A DNA stretch of 64,000 nt, from positions 1-64,000 of the forward strand of contig CAYTBN010000022.1 of the NCBI GenBank assembly GCA_964436045.1. Reading direction: 5' to 3'. The translations under genes and the position numbers were made by a program. Below the pieces are notes generated by a model, which worked only from the letters and a program-made list of their open reading frames with translations, searched no databases and was not told the origin of the DNA. Of the stretch, positions 9,755 to 19,340 are shown piece after piece; position 1 is the first letter of the stretch; each line of letters starts with the position of its first letter. This DNA is from CAYTBN01 sp964436045. GTDB lineage: Bacteria; Myxococcota_A; UBA796; UBA9615; CAYRNR01.

Positions 9755-12700
9755 TCACTGCTCACCCACGGAGAAGTGGATCGCCATCCCCCGCCACCAG
9801 GGCTCGTCCGCGTTGCGGTCGAAGAGGGGCGACGCGCTCCCCAGCTGGATGCCGACGTCCAGCCGCAACGGTCCGAACGGGGTCCGTACGCGCAGCCCGA
9901 GTCCCGCCGAGGTCCTGATGACGGGATCGAACCCCCGGTCGAGGCCTTCCACGTCCGGCCCGTTCCGCAGATAGACGTTGCCCCCGTCCTGGAACACGAT
10001 CAACTCCACTGATCGGCTGCGCGTCAGCGGAAACCGCTCCTCCAGGTTAAAACTGAAGTAGACGTCCCCGCCCACGGGCACGGCGGTCGCGCTGTTCGTC
10101 ATCCCGGATCCGGTCAGATCCCGGTCCCGCTCAACCGTGGGCCCGAGGGTCTCCAGCCGATACCCCCGCACCGAGGTCGCGCCGCCCAGCCGGAAGCGGT
10201 ATTCGACCGGAAGCAGCTCGGTCCCCGGCCCGCCCCAGCCGATGCCCCAATCGACCCTGGAGGCAAGGTTGAACGGCCAGGCGCGCATGTCGTCCCGGGC
10301 CCAGCGGATCAGGGGGAGGTAGAAGGCGAACCGCTGGCGGAAGCGGCCGAACGTCTCCTGGCTCAGGGGGCTGAGATCGGTGCCCTCCAGGTCCAGGCCG
10401 ATGAGTGCGCCGGCGGTGGGATTGAAGGGATCGTCCCGCAGATCCAGCTGAGCCGTGAGCTGGAAGAGCCCCAGGCGCCGGAGGCCGGACGGCGGCGAGT
10501 CGGAGCCGATCAGCCCAAGGAAGCCGTTGCGGAAGTCCTCGTCCACCTCGTCGGCGTCCGTGAGCACGGCGGCGGGATCCACGTACTCGGGGTAACGCCA
10601 CAGCACCTGGAAGTCCCAGGCCAGCCGCAGCTCGTGGTCCCGTGGCAGGTCGACGGTCCAGGCCGCCCCCGCGCCTACTCCGTAGTTCTGGATGATGTAC
10701 GTCGACTGGGTCGCCCGCTCGTTGAGCAGCAGGCGCACGTTGAGCCGCAGCGGGATGCGGGGGAAGTGGGCGATCTCGTACCCCGTCGCGATCTTCCACT
10801 CCACGTCCACTCCCCGGGAGCCGGTGAGCTCACCGGCCGGGGACAGGGCCAGCCGCAGATTCTCCCAGTCGATGCCGACGTGGGCGAAGGTGCTCCAACG
10901 GTGGCCCACGCCGCCCAGGTTGCCGACGTGGTTCTCCGCCGCCAGCCGCAGCCCCTCCGACGTGGAGATGCCCGGCCCGAGCTGCAGGCGCCAGCGTTTG
11001 CGTTCGCTCACCTCGACCAGCACGTCCCGCACCCGGCCCGAGGTGTTCAGGGGCCGCACGCGGACCTGGTTGAACAGGCTGGACTCCAGCAACCGCGCCC
11101 GGGACCGCGCCACCTCGTCGGGGCGCCACAGGTGCCCGGGATGGATGGTCAGCTCGTTGCGGATCAACCGCGTCCGCGTGTGCCGGTTCCTCCGCACCAG
11201 CACCTTGCCGTAGCGCACCTGCAGCCCCTCGCTGATGGCCCAGATCAGCGTCGCCTCGGTGGCGTCCTCGGACAGGTCCACGTCGAGCTGGATCACCACG
11301 TCTACGCAACCGCGCTCGCCGTAGAGTTCCTGCAGCTCCGCCAGCGACTCCTCCAGCGCCGGCCCGCGCAGCGGTTGGCCGATCAACGGCTCCGCGATCC
11401 GCCGCACCTCCTCGGAGCTCACCCGCAGGTTGCCCCTCACCTCGACGTCTCGCACGTGGGTTCGCACCCCCTCGCGGACGTGCAGCTGGACCGAGGTCGG
11501 CTCCGGCCGTCCCGGTCCCCGTGGGCTGTAGTCCACCTCCGACAGCTCCACCTCGGCCCCCAGGTACCCCATGCCCAGATATCGAGACTCCAGGTCGTCG
11601 CGGGCGGCCTCCAAGGCGGCGTCGGTCACCCGCAGACGCCGCACGGGCGAGCCCCGTCGCGCCCGGCGGGGCAGGCGTTCGATCACCATCAGCCGTACTT
11701 CCTGGTCTGGAATCACCTGGTTGCCGCTCACCTGGATGTCGCGGCGGGACGCCAGCACGGACTGGGGTCCGGGCAGGACTCGGAACACGAGGTGTTTTCT
11801 GCCCCCTTCCTCCTCCAGAGCGCCGTCGACGAGGGCCTGGTAGTACCCCTGGGCGCGGTAGTGGTCCGTCAGCCGCGCCACCGCGTCCTGCACGTACCCT
11901 CCGCTGATGCGGTACTCCCGGTCCAGGTCGATCACGCCACGCAATCGACGGGCGGCCACCCCCTTCTGTGGCAACAGGCGGTCCCCCTCTGGTCGACCCA
12001 GGTCGTCGGTCTCGCGGAACTCGACGGACACCTCGGGGCCGGGGGCGACGTTGAAGAACGCGGTCACCCCGGCGGCTTCCTCGTCCAGCTCCACGATGGG
12101 AGGCAGGATCCGCGCCTCGAGGAACCCACGCTTGCGGTACGCCGTCTGCAGCTGCTCGTGGGCCGTCTCGAGTCCCTTCGCCTGGTAGCGGGCGTTCTCC
12201 AGCTGCGCGGCCTTGACGCGCGCCCGCAACGTCGACCGCGGCAGCCCGGCGGCGGCGTTGAACTCCACCGCGGTCAGCCGATACATGGGCCCGGGCTCGA
12301 CCTCGAGGGTCACCCGTGCCCGGCCCTCGCCAGCGGCTTGTTGCCGGGCGCTGACCGCGGCCTCGGGGAAACCCTCGCGGGCCAGCTGCGCGACCAGGGC
12401 CTCGGCGAGTGTGTCTTCGTCCCCTTCGAAGATCGGATCCCCGGTCCGCAGGGGTAGGGTCTCGCGCAACAGCGCGGGAGGCACCTGGCGCGGCAGGCCG
12501 ACGAAGGTGATCCGCTGCACGGTCGGGCTGGGGATCAGATGGAAGGTCACGATCAACCGCCCGCCCACCGGCACCACCGAGACGTACACCTCCCGGAAGA
12601 TCCCAAGCCCGTAGAGCAGGTCGATGGAGCGCCGCACGTCGCCCGGACGCAGCTCGTCGCCGGAGTTCAGCTCGACCAGGTACCGCAGCTCGTCCGCGTC

Positions 12701-12832
12701 CACGGAAGCTGGCGCGTCGAAGCGGATCTCGTCGACCACGAACCCGGTGTAGGTGGTCGGACCGCCACGGGCCGCGCCCGGCAGCAGCAGCAGCGCCAGC
12801 GCCGTGGCGATCAGTCGGCCTCGAGGACCCAT
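9755..12832 (-). CDS. Omp85-family outer-membrane assembly protein (BamA/TamA type) with seven POTRA domains
   Basis: The product is 1025 residues from the ATG at 12832, followed by a signal peptide (ALALLLLPGAARG). By eye there are seven POTRA repeats before the barrel, beginning near FVVDEIRFDAPA, VQRITFVGLP, YRLTAVEFNAAA, EVSVEFRETDD, RRDIQVSGNQV, VRDVEVRGNLRV and YGKVLVRRNRH. The 16-strand-type surface-antigen barrel starts near WRLQLGPGISTSEGL and includes FRLGGATSVRGY and the C-terminal ELIVFQDGGNVY and GLRLDVGIQLG-like strands. TamA has three POTRAs and E. coli BamA five, so this is a long form. It starts 22 bp inside the end of tamB, which favours a TamA-like role inserting outer-membrane proteins or helping lipid transport with TamB, but it could also be the main BamA. 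Confidence 0.9.
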   Translation of the reverse strand: MGPRGRLIATALALLLLPGAARGGPTTYTGFVVDEIRFDAPASVDADELRYLVELNSGDELRPGDVRRSIDLLYGLGIFREVYVSVVPVGGRLIVTFHLIPSPTVQRITFVGLPRQVPPALLRETLPLRTGDPIFEGDEDTLAEALVAQLAREGFPEAAVSARQQAAGEGRARVTLEVEPGPMYRLTAVEFNAAAGLPRSTLRARVKAAQLENARYQAKGLETAHEQLQTAYRKRGFLEARILPPIVELDEEAAGVTAFFNVAPGPEVSVEFRETDDLGRPEGDRLLPQKGVAARRLRGVIDLDREYRISGGYVQDAVARLTDHYRAQGYYQALVDGALEEEGGRKHLVFRVLPGPQSVLASRRDIQVSGNQVIPDQEVRLMVIERLPRRARRGSPVRRLRVTDAALEAARDDLESRYLGMGYLGAEVELSEVDYSPRGPGRPEPTSVQLHVREGVRTHVRDVEVRGNLRVSSEEVRRIAEPLIGQPLRGPALEESLAELQELYGERGCVDVVIQLDVDLSEDATEATLIWAISEGLQVRYGKVLVRRNRHTRTRLIRNELTIHPGHLWRPDEVARSRARLLESSLFNQVRVRPLNTSGRVRDVLVEVSERKRWRLQLGPGISTSEGLRLAAENHVGNLGGVGHRWSTFAHVGIDWENLRLALSPAGELTGSRGVDVEWKIATGYEIAHFPRIPLRLNVRLLLNERATQSTYIIQNYGVGAGAAWTVDLPRDHELRLAWDFQVLWRYPEYVDPAAVLTDADEVDEDFRNGFLGLIGSDSPPSGLRRLGLFQLTAQLDLRDDPFNPTAGALIGLDLEGTDLSPLSQETFGRFRQRFAFYLPLIRWARDDMRAWPFNLASRVDWGIGWGGPGTELLPVEYRFRLGGATSVRGYRLETLGPTVERDRDLTGSGMTNSATAVPVGGDVYFSFNLEERFPLTRSRSVELIVFQDGGNVYLRNGPDVEGLDRGFDPVIRTSAGLGLRVRTPFGPLRLDVGIQLGSASPLFDRNADEPWWRGMAIHFSVGEQ

Positions 12833-15800
12833 CGCATTTCCACGGAGAAGTCCCCCATGTCGCCGAGGGGGCTGAGGGTGCCCAGGGTGTTCTGGGAACG
12901 GCGGTACCACGACGGCACCATGTGCAGGTTGCGGGCAACCTGCCAGTCCAGCAGCAGGCCGTAGCTGTTGCCCTGCAGGCCGATGGAGGCCTGGCCGGTG
13001 AGCTTGTTGGGGATCAGGTCCTTGCCGACCACGACGCTGAAGCCCGCCAGCTGGCCGGTGGTCGAGTAGTCGGGGACCAGCTCCACCCGATCGGGCAACG
13101 CCGAGCGCGACGAATCGCCGCCCAGCTCACCGCGGGCCTCCCGCACCTGCTCCATCAGCGCCCCGAAGCCGATGTTCGCGCCCTGGGCCACGAGCGCGGC
13201 CATGTCGCCACCGCCGCCCAGACCCTGCAGCCCATCGGCGGTCACACCAAACAGCAGCAGCGCGTTGATGTCCGCCTCGGAGAGGTAGGGGTCGCTGGTC
13301 CCGGTGATCTGCATCGCGCCCACGTCGGCCATGTGACCGTCGATCACGTACTGGATCGCGTATCGCTCGTCCGCGGTCGACGCCTCGGTCTCGATCACCA
13401 GGTGGAAGTGGGGATCGATGGCGTACGGCTCCGGGAACGAGAACGCTCCCTCGGCCAGATCGAAGTCGTGGCCGCGGAACCAGACGCGGCCGCCGTCGGT
13501 TCGCAGCCCACCTTCCACGCCGACCCGCCGACTGTCGCCGACCACCCGCAGATCGCCGGACGCCAGGGCCTGGCCCAGGTTGTTGGAGATCCCGAAGCCA
13601 CCCTGCCCGCTGATGCGCAGGTCGAGGCCGAAATACACCCCCCCCGGCTCCTCGTCCTCGGGCAACACGTCGTCGCTGCGCTCCCAGCTCGGTCCGGAGG
13701 CCGAGAAGATCGACGACTGCCAGTTGAAGTCGTCCCGGTAGACCATCTCCTCGACGGCAATATCCCCTTCCAGCACCACCATCGGAACGGTCCCGCGCAA
13801 CCGCAGGTCAGCGGTACCGCGGCTCCACGGCAGCGAGCTCGGGTACCGAACCGTGCAGTCCACACAGCGTGCGTGGACATCGTAGGCGTAGGGCTTGCCC
13901 TCCACCAGCTCGATCTGGCTGCCGACGAAGCCCTCGATGGACCCGCCCCCGAGCATCCCCTCGAAAGCCTCGACCCGCACCCGGTTGTCGGCCAGGACCA
14001 GTCGCGCGGTGTCGATCTGGAGGGGATGGGGGAAGTGGATCGTGCGAACGCTACCACCATCGATGGACACCGAGGCCGTCAGCGCGGCTGCGGGCCGGAT
14101 TCCAGTCCAATCGAAAGCCACGTCCGTGCGGCGCGCCTCTGACGCGCCGAGGGAAGGGACGATCAGGTCGACCAGCGACAGGTTCAGCTGCCCGCCGGCG
14201 TGCAGATCGACCGCGGCTCCGGGGCCGATCCCGCCCCTGGCTGCCAGCTCGCTGCCGGGCCCCACCAGCTGCAGCCGGTCGACCCGTAGTTCCCCGCCGT
14301 CCAGGCTCAGCTGGATCGGGCCGTCGTTGTCCAATCGCACCTCGCCCCTGTCGAGATCGAAGCGGGTGATCTCGAGGGCGGCCACGTGTTCGGGCTCCCC
14401 CTTCAGCCGTCCGTGCCCCTCCAGCGATCCGTCGACGTGGAGGTGGGTGGGCATCCTGGCGAGGGTCCGCGGGGCGAACAGCAAATGCATCGGCAAGGCG
14501 GTGAGCCCGACCTGGTAGCGGTATTCTCCGGTGCCCCCCAGATCCAGCTTCCCGCTCACGCGGTTGGAGGGCCGCCCCAGCAAGCTGCCCTCCATCCGCA
14601 GGACTCCGTCGCGCAGGGTGATGTCGGCGGCGCTGTCGCCGAGGGAGGCCCGTGCGTAGCGGGTTCCCCGCAGGATCAGCTCGCCGTGCAGCAGCGGTCG
14701 GCGAACGGTGCCCCACAGATGGACCTCGGCGTCCAGATCGGCCGACAAGGGGAGCTCCCAGCCACGCACCAGGTCGATCTGTTCCAGATCCAGCGCGTAG
14801 GTGAACAGCTCCATGTCCAGCGGTCCGTGGGTGTCCAGGTAGCCGCGCCCGTAGATACCACCCCGCCCCTTGCGCAGGTACGCGTTGCGGAATGTGAAGC
14901 GGCCATCCCGGATGGTCACCTGGGTGTCCACCGCGGTGAACCGCTCGGAGAGCAGGTGGACGTCCCTGCCCCGGACCCATGCCTCCCCGTTCAGCTCGCG
15001 GACCGGCCCCTCGACCTCGATGTGGCCGTCGAAGCGCCCCCGGATGTCCAACGCGTCGGTGAAGACGCCGACCACGTCCTCGACCCGCCCGTCGTCGAAG
15101 TCGACGGCGGCCCGAAAGCGAAAGGGCTTGCCGAACATCAGCCGGGCGTCGCCGCTGTAGGCCGTCTCGCCCCGCTCCGCCTGAACCGCGTTGAACACCA
15201 GGTCCTGGCGCGCCCGCCAGTGGACGTCCGCGGCTGCCCGCCCGAGCGAGTAGCCGTACATCGAGAAGTCCGCGACCTCGGTGTGGCCCTCGATGGTCAG
15301 GTCCTTGGACAATCCGTGGATCCGCACGCTCGCCGGTCCGCGGCCGCCGAACGGCACGCTCGAGATGGTCTCCATCTCGTCCAGCGAGAGGACCCGGGCG
15401 TCGATCTGCATGTCGAGGATCAGGGGCTTGTGGTAGATGAAGTCCACGTCGAGATCCAGGTCCGACGCCGCGGTGGTCACCACCGCGTCCCTCAACAGGG
15501 CGCGGTCCGACAGGATCTGGAACGTGCCCGCGACCCGTCCTCCGGGCAGCGACAGGACCGGCTCGGTACCCTGACGCTCGCGCCAGTTCCCCCCGTAGAC
15601 CCGCAGGTCACGACAGGGCAGATCGACCTCGACGGTCAGCCGCGGACCACCGTCCAGCGTCCCCTCCATCTCCGCGTGCCCGTCGACCTCCAACATCACC
15701 CAGGGCGGAGGCATGCCGACGGACTCGAAGACCTCGGCGAGCTGCAGCTGCTGCAGGTCCAGCGAACCGCTCACCGTGATGCTCTCCCCCAGGACGACGG

Positions 15801-16839
15801 CGCCCGAGCCGGTGACCTCGCCGCCGCCATAGCCGGCCCACAGCCGTTCGACCGCGATCACCCGCTCGTGGTAACGAACCCGGGCATCCGCATCGCCGAC
15901 GAGCTGCTTGCCCACCCGTCCGCCGGTCAGCTCGACTTCGCCATCGACGCTCACGTCGGCGTCGGTCCCCCGGACGACCGCGTGCACGTCGATCCGGCCC
16001 TCGAGGGGCGCCACGTCCGGGTTGCGCGACGAGAAGCTGCCCAGCTCCACCGTGGAGACCGCGTCCAGGTCGTACCGCACGTTGCCCACGATCGCGCCAC
16101 TGTCGTCGGTGGGCGACAGTTCGAGTTCCCCGTCGATGGTCAGCTCGGCCGACTCGCCGACGAAGCGGTAGTGCTCCAGCTCCAGCTGGTCACCCCGCCG
16201 GACCACGGTGCCCGACTCCACCACGATCCGCTCCTCGACGGAGCCGACGCGTAGCCTGGCGTCCGCGACCTCGAGGGTTGCCGCTGCCTCGGTCTCCCCC
16301 GACGAGGCGAAACCCACCTGGATGCCGTCCATCCGCAGGGACAGATCCGGCCGGTCGACCGACAGTGAGACCGAACCGTCGGCGAGCTCCAGCGCCGCCA
16401 GGAAAACCTCGAACCGCTTGTCCCCCCCTGTACGGCGCAGGCCCGGGAAGTCCCGCAGCTCGCCGTTGCCCACCCGCAGCCGGAGCACCGGCCGTTCCAG
16501 CTGGACCTGTTCCAGCTGCAGGCTCCTCACACCCTGAAGGCGAATCCCGGCGATGCGCAGGGCGTCGATGCGAAGGATCTCCTGGCCGGGGCGCAGGGGG
16601 TCCCGAGAGTGGACACGGACTCCGGAAAGCACGAGGGTCAGCGGCCACAGCCGGAGGTCCACGGCCTGTACGTGGAGGTCCTCTCCGAGCGCCCGGGAAC
16701 CCTGCTCGTTGATGACGGTCCGCAGGCGTCGTGCGAACAAGTCGCTCTGGAGCAGTGCGAGCCCGCCAGCGCAAACGAGCGCGCCGACCGCCGCCAGGGC
16801 GACCAGATGTCGTAACCACCGGTGTGGTTTCCTGCTCAC
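12811..16839 (-). CDS. tamB: TamB-like translocation/assembly protein (AsmA-like/DUF490)
   Basis: The 1342-residue product starts at a GTG (MSRKPHRWLRHLVALAAVG). It has one N-terminal membrane helix (about residues 10-29) and then a very long beta-rich region of repeated short strands, as in periplasm-spanning TamB/AsmA-like bridges thought to carry phospholipid or help protein assembly. The C-terminal TamB domain is recognisable (GVYFGLDLRISGQGGFGISN, FPEPYAIDPHFHLVIETEA, ITGTSDPYLSEADINALLLFG), ending near NTLGTLSPLGDMGDFSVEM. Its 3' end overlaps the Omp85 gene by 22 bp. The order tamB then Omp85 is the reverse of the E. coli tamA-tamB order. Confidence 0.9.
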   Translation of the reverse strand: MSRKPHRWLRHLVALAAVGALVCAGGLALLQSDLFARRLRTVINEQGSRALGEDLHVQAVDLRLWPLTLVLSGVRVHSRDPLRPGQEILRIDALRIAGIRLQGVRSLQLEQVQLERPVLRLRVGNGELRDFPGLRRTGGDKRFEVFLAALELADGSVSLSVDRPDLSLRMDGIQVGFASSGETEAAATLEVADARLRVGSVEERIVVESGTVVRRGDQLELEHYRFVGESAELTIDGELELSPTDDSGAIVGNVRYDLDAVSTVELGSFSSRNPDVAPLEGRIDVHAVVRGTDADVSVDGEVELTGGRVGKQLVGDADARVRYHERVIAVERLWAGYGGGEVTGSGAVVLGESITVSGSLDLQQLQLAEVFESVGMPPPWVMLEVDGHAEMEGTLDGGPRLTVEVDLPCRDLRVYGGNWRERQGTEPVLSLPGGRVAGTFQILSDRALLRDAVVTTAASDLDLDVDFIYHKPLILDMQIDARVLSLDEMETISSVPFGGRGPASVRIHGLSKDLTIEGHTEVADFSMYGYSLGRAAADVHWRARQDLVFNAVQAERGETAYSGDARLMFGKPFRFRAAVDFDDGRVEDVVGVFTDALDIRGRFDGHIEVEGPVRELNGEAWVRGRDVHLLSERFTAVDTQVTIRDGRFTFRNAYLRKGRGGIYGRGYLDTHGPLDMELFTYALDLEQIDLVRGWELPLSADLDAEVHLWGTVRRPLLHGELILRGTRYARASLGDSAADITLRDGVLRMEGSLLGRPSNRVSGKLDLGGTGEYRYQVGLTALPMHLLFAPRTLARMPTHLHVDGSLEGHGRLKGEPEHVAALEITRFDLDRGEVRLDNDGPIQLSLDGGELRVDRLQLVGPGSELAARGGIGPGAAVDLHAGGQLNLSLVDLIVPSLGASEARRTDVAFDWTGIRPAAALTASVSIDGGSVRTIHFPHPLQIDTARLVLADNRVRVEAFEGMLGGGSIEGFVGSQIELVEGKPYAYDVHARCVDCTVRYPSSLPWSRGTADLRLRGTVPMVVLEGDIAVEEMVYRDDFNWQSSIFSASGPSWERSDDVLPEDEEPGGVYFGLDLRISGQGGFGISNNLGQALASGDLRVVGDSRRVGVEGGLRTDGGRVWFRGHDFDLAEGAFSFPEPYAIDPHFHLVIETEASTADERYAIQYVIDGHMADVGAMQITGTSDPYLSEADINALLLFGVTADGLQGLGGGGDMAALVAQGANIGFGALMEQVREARGELGGDSSRSALPDRVELVPDYSTTGQLAGFSVVVGKDLIPNKLTGQASIGLQGNSYGLLLDWQVARNLHMVPSWYRRSQNTLGTLSPLGDMGDFSVEMRWVLEAD

Positions 16840-16881
16840 CCGGCCTCACACGCTCCCGGCCGGCGGCGGGTTGCCGCGGCC

Positions 16882-16917
16882 AAAAAAAACTCCGGCAAGC
16901 CAATGGGCCGACCGGAG
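16882..16917 (-). terminator. Rho-independent terminator of the tRNA-Gly unit
   Basis: Reading the minus strand, CTCCGG and CCGGAG form a perfect 6-bp GC-rich stem (16917-16912 with 16895-16890) directly followed by eight T residues (16889-16882). It lies 14 bp beyond the encoded CCA end of the tRNA and upstream of the tamB start, so it should end the tRNA transcript before tamB. Confidence 0.85.
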
Positions 16918-16930
16918 CTCGTCGAATGCG

Positions 16931-17006
16931 TGGAGCGGGCAACGGGGCTCGAACCCGCGACCCCAAGCTTGGGAAGCTTGTGCTCTACCAACTGAGCTAT
17001 GCCCGC
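16931..17006 (-). tRNA. tRNA-Gly (anticodon CCC)
   Basis: The 76-nt gene folds as a full cloverleaf: acceptor GCGGGCA paired with TGCCCGC, D-arm GCTC/GAGC with AGTTGGTA loop, anticodon stem CAAGC/GCTTG around loop TTCCCAA (anticodon CCC, reading GGG), and a T-arm with TTCGAGC loop. The discriminator base is T, as usual for glycine, and the CCA tail is encoded. It has its own promoter and terminator. Confidence 0.95.
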
Positions 17007-17011
17007 ATCCA

Positions 17012-17026
17012 GCCCTTCCGAAGGGC
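17012..17026. promoter_or_regulatory. Palindrome in the tRNA 5' leader
   Basis: GCCCTTCCGAAGGGC is a perfect 7+1+7 palindrome whose edge lies 5 bp from the mature tRNA 5' end, within the predicted leader. In RNA it could form a 5-bp stem with a 5-nt loop next to the RNase P cut site. It could equally be a protein-binding site. Confidence 0.4.
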
Positions 17027-17038
17027 ACAGCGCGGCGG

Positions 17039-17066
17039 ATTGTAGCAGCGGCGCCTTCGAATGCAA
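17039..17066 (-). promoter_or_regulatory. Promoter of the tRNA-Gly gene
   Basis: On the minus strand TTGCAT (17066-17061), a 16-bp spacer and TACAAT (17044-17039, 5 of 6 to consensus) form a sigma-70-type promoter. Transcription should start near 17032, giving a leader of about 25 nt before the mature tRNA end at 17006. Confidence 0.55.
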
Positions 17067-17105
17067 CCCGACCCCGGGTCTACAGATTGGACGGCACTGG
17101 ACGGC

Positions 17106-19241
17106 TCATTCTTCAGCCAGCTGCAGCGCGAGCCCCGCGATCCGCTCAGCGACCTCGTCCGCGCGGTGTTCCGGGGCTCGTTGGGCCAGATCCCCAAAGG
17201 TGTCGTGGGCCACACGCGCCTCCCCCTGGGCCTGGTAGGCATCCGCCAGCTCGAACAGCAGGTCGGCCTCGAGTTCGGTCGACGAGGGGGCTGCGTCGAG
17301 CCCCAGCCGCAGATCCTCGATGGCCTCCCCCAACCGCCCTAGCTTGACCTTGCAACGTCCGATGTACAGCTGTGCCCGGGCATCGTCGACACCCTCGCCG
17401 AGCACGGCTGCGAGCTCGCGGAGGGCCTCGTCGTACAACCCCACCTCGAAGTAACCCAGCCCCAGGTCCAATCCCGGCGAGCCGCCGCCGGGCGCGGCCT
17501 CGCCGGCCCCGGCAGCGGTCGACGCGTTCGGCCCGCCACCAATGACGTCGGCCATCTCGTCCAGCAGCGAGTCAAAGTCGGTGTCGGTGGCAGAAGGCTC
17601 CCGGTCGAGGGCGACCTCGTCGTCGATGGTGTCCGGATCATCCTCCGAAGCTCGATCGGACTTCCCGGTCCCAGGCGTGTGCATCGTCGACTCGTCGTCG
17701 GAGACCTCCAGCTCGATCTCGTCGGTATCCTCGCCACCTGGCGCAGCCTGCTGTCCGGGCGCCTTTCCCGCGGCTGGGCCCAACGCCAGCTCCGAGAGCA
17801 GCTGCTCGTCGGGCAGAATCTCCACGCTCTCCCCGTCCAGGGACTCCACGTCCGGATCCATCGAGGCCTGCGCGCCCACGGCGCCCACGTTCATGTGCGA
17901 GATGGAGATCTCGCCCGACGCGTCGACCGCGAGCGGCGTTCGGATCTCGTCGGAGAGCTCGAGGACCTGCTGCTGCTCGAAGGCCCGCAGCTGCTCTCCC
18001 ATCGCGTCGTCAAAAGCGGATACCCTCCCCCCGGCGCCCGGGTCGTCGGGCAGCAACCGCACCGTCTCGACCAGGCAGCGCCTCGCCACCGGCAGGTCAC
18101 CGCTGTCCATGGCGACCGTGTACATCTGCATCACCGCCGCGGCCGCTCCAGCCTGATCCTCGATGGCCTCGAGGTACTGAGAGCTGAGCCGATGGGCTGC
18201 GAAGGCGGTCGGGTGGTTCCGAACCGCCGCCACGGCAGCCGCCTCGGCCCGAGCCATCAGCCCGTAGCGCAGGTACACCTCGCCCTGTACCACGGCCCGC
18301 AATGCGTCCTCCGCCAGTTCCTCCGGCAACTCGAGGGGAATCGTCGGCCCCTCGGTCGGGCTCTCGGGTAGGGGCCGGGATTCGGGTGAGATGGAGTGGA
18401 TCTCCGCCTCGATCTCGCGCAACTTGGCCTGGTCGTTCCGGGCTTCGTAGACGCGGATCAGCTCCTCGTAGACCTGCAGAGCCTTGTGTTTCTTGCCGAG
18501 TTCGCTGAACGCGCGCCCCAGCATGGTCAAGGTCTCCTCGTCCTGCGGATCGATCTTGAAACACTGCTGGAGCTTGCCCAGGGCCCGTCGTGGCGCCTTG
18601 CGCGCCATGTGGACGGTCGCCAACTCCCGGAGGAACGGCAGCGGTTCCTCGGACAGGCGGACCAGCCGATCGAGGACGCCGAGCAGCTGATCACTTTCGC
18701 CGCGGTTGCGCAGATCGGCAGCCAGCTCGGTCAGGGCATCGACCGCCTTGGTCGCCATCCCCGCGCTCTGGTACTGGTCGATCAACCGCTGGTGGAGCTC
18801 CACGTCGTCGGGGTTGATCCGGCAGAGCTTCTCGTAGACGGCGATCTTGTCCTCGATCGCGCCGTCCTGCTCGACCTTGGCGGCCACCGTGCGGAAATGG
18901 TAGGCCGCGTCGGAACGCTTGCCCTGCTGACGATAGATCTCCCCGAGGTGGATGTGGAGATCGACCTTGTCCGGGTCCATCCCCAGCATCTGCTTGTAGA
19001 CCGCGACCGCCTTGGGATAAAAACCGCCCTGCTCGTAGTAGGCAGCGACCCAGCGGAACTCCTCCAGTGCCTCCTGCGCGCGCCCCCTGCGGGCGAGCAG
19101 CTCGGCGAACTTGTGGCGGATGCGCGGATCGCGGTCGTCGATCGCGAGCACTTTCTGGTACTCGCGGATCGCCTTGTCGACCTGCCCCTTCTGAAGGTGC
19201 TTGTTCGCCGCCCGAAGCGCTTTTTCTTTCTTCGAGATCAC
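17106..19241 (-). CDS. Tetratricopeptide-repeat protein with acidic disordered segment
   Basis: The 711-residue product starts at a GTG with no signal peptide or membrane helix, so it is probably cytoplasmic. Residues 1-280 contain consecutive TPR units (DKAIREYQKVLAIDDRDP, PKAVAVYKQMLGMDPDKVDL, KIAVYEKLCRINPDDVEL, HKALQVYEELIRVYEARND). Helical repeats continue to about 430, followed by about 180 residues that are Asp/Glu/Ser-rich and probably disordered (TDEIELEVSDDESTMHT). The C-terminus returns to TPR-like helices (YFEVGLYDEALRELAAVL). TPRs bind proteins and no catalytic motif is seen. A candidate promoter lies just upstream (19275-19303), so it may be transcribed apart from aroQ, 99 bp upstream. 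Confidence 0.8.
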   Translation of the reverse strand: MISKKEKALRAANKHLQKGQVDKAIREYQKVLAIDDRDPRIRHKFAELLARRGRAQEALEEFRWVAAYYEQGGFYPKAVAVYKQMLGMDPDKVDLHIHLGEIYRQQGKRSDAAYHFRTVAAKVEQDGAIEDKIAVYEKLCRINPDDVELHQRLIDQYQSAGMATKAVDALTELAADLRNRGESDQLLGVLDRLVRLSEEPLPFLRELATVHMARKAPRRALGKLQQCFKIDPQDEETLTMLGRAFSELGKKHKALQVYEELIRVYEARNDQAKLREIEAEIHSISPESRPLPESPTEGPTIPLELPEELAEDALRAVVQGEVYLRYGLMARAEAAAVAAVRNHPTAFAAHRLSSQYLEAIEDQAGAAAAVMQMYTVAMDSGDLPVARRCLVETVRLLPDDPGAGGRVSAFDDAMGEQLRAFEQQQVLELSDEIRTPLAVDASGEISISHMNVGAVGAQASMDPDVESLDGESVEILPDEQLLSELALGPAAGKAPGQQAAPGGEDTDEIELEVSDDESTMHTPGTGKSDRASEDDPDTIDDEVALDREPSATDTDFDSLLDEMADVIGGGPNASTAAGAGEAAPGGGSPGLDLGLGYFEVGLYDEALRELAAVLGEGVDDARAQLYIGRCKVKLGRLGEAIEDLRLGLDAAPSSTELEADLLFELADAYQAQGEARVAHDTFGDLAQRAPEHRADEVAERIAGLALQLAEE

Positions 19242-19274
19242 CGACTATTCCCCATCCGCGTGGTCAGACTTTGC

Positions 19275-19303
19275 ATTCCCGCAAGGATACGATCATTTGT
19301 CAA
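19275..19303 (-). promoter_or_regulatory. Candidate promoter of the TPR protein gene
   Basis: A perfect TTGACA (19303-19298) is followed after 17 bp by GGGAAT (19280-19275), which matches the -10 consensus at only 3 of 6 positions. The start codon is at 19241. The strong -35 box makes it worth noting, but the -10 box is weak. Confidence 0.3.
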
Positions 19304-19340
19304 TCGAGGGGCGCCCCATCGGCGTCCGAACGACAGCGAA

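Noticed and set aside
10634..12457. Long open frame antisense to the Omp85 gene
   Set aside because: It lies opposite clear POTRA and barrel sequence; its product is His/Arg/Pro-rich with no domain, as expected for antisense frames in GC-rich DNA.
19308..19317. GGGGCGCCCC palindrome as terminator of aroQ
   Set aside because: No loop and no T-run; a 10-bp GC palindrome is expected by chance here.
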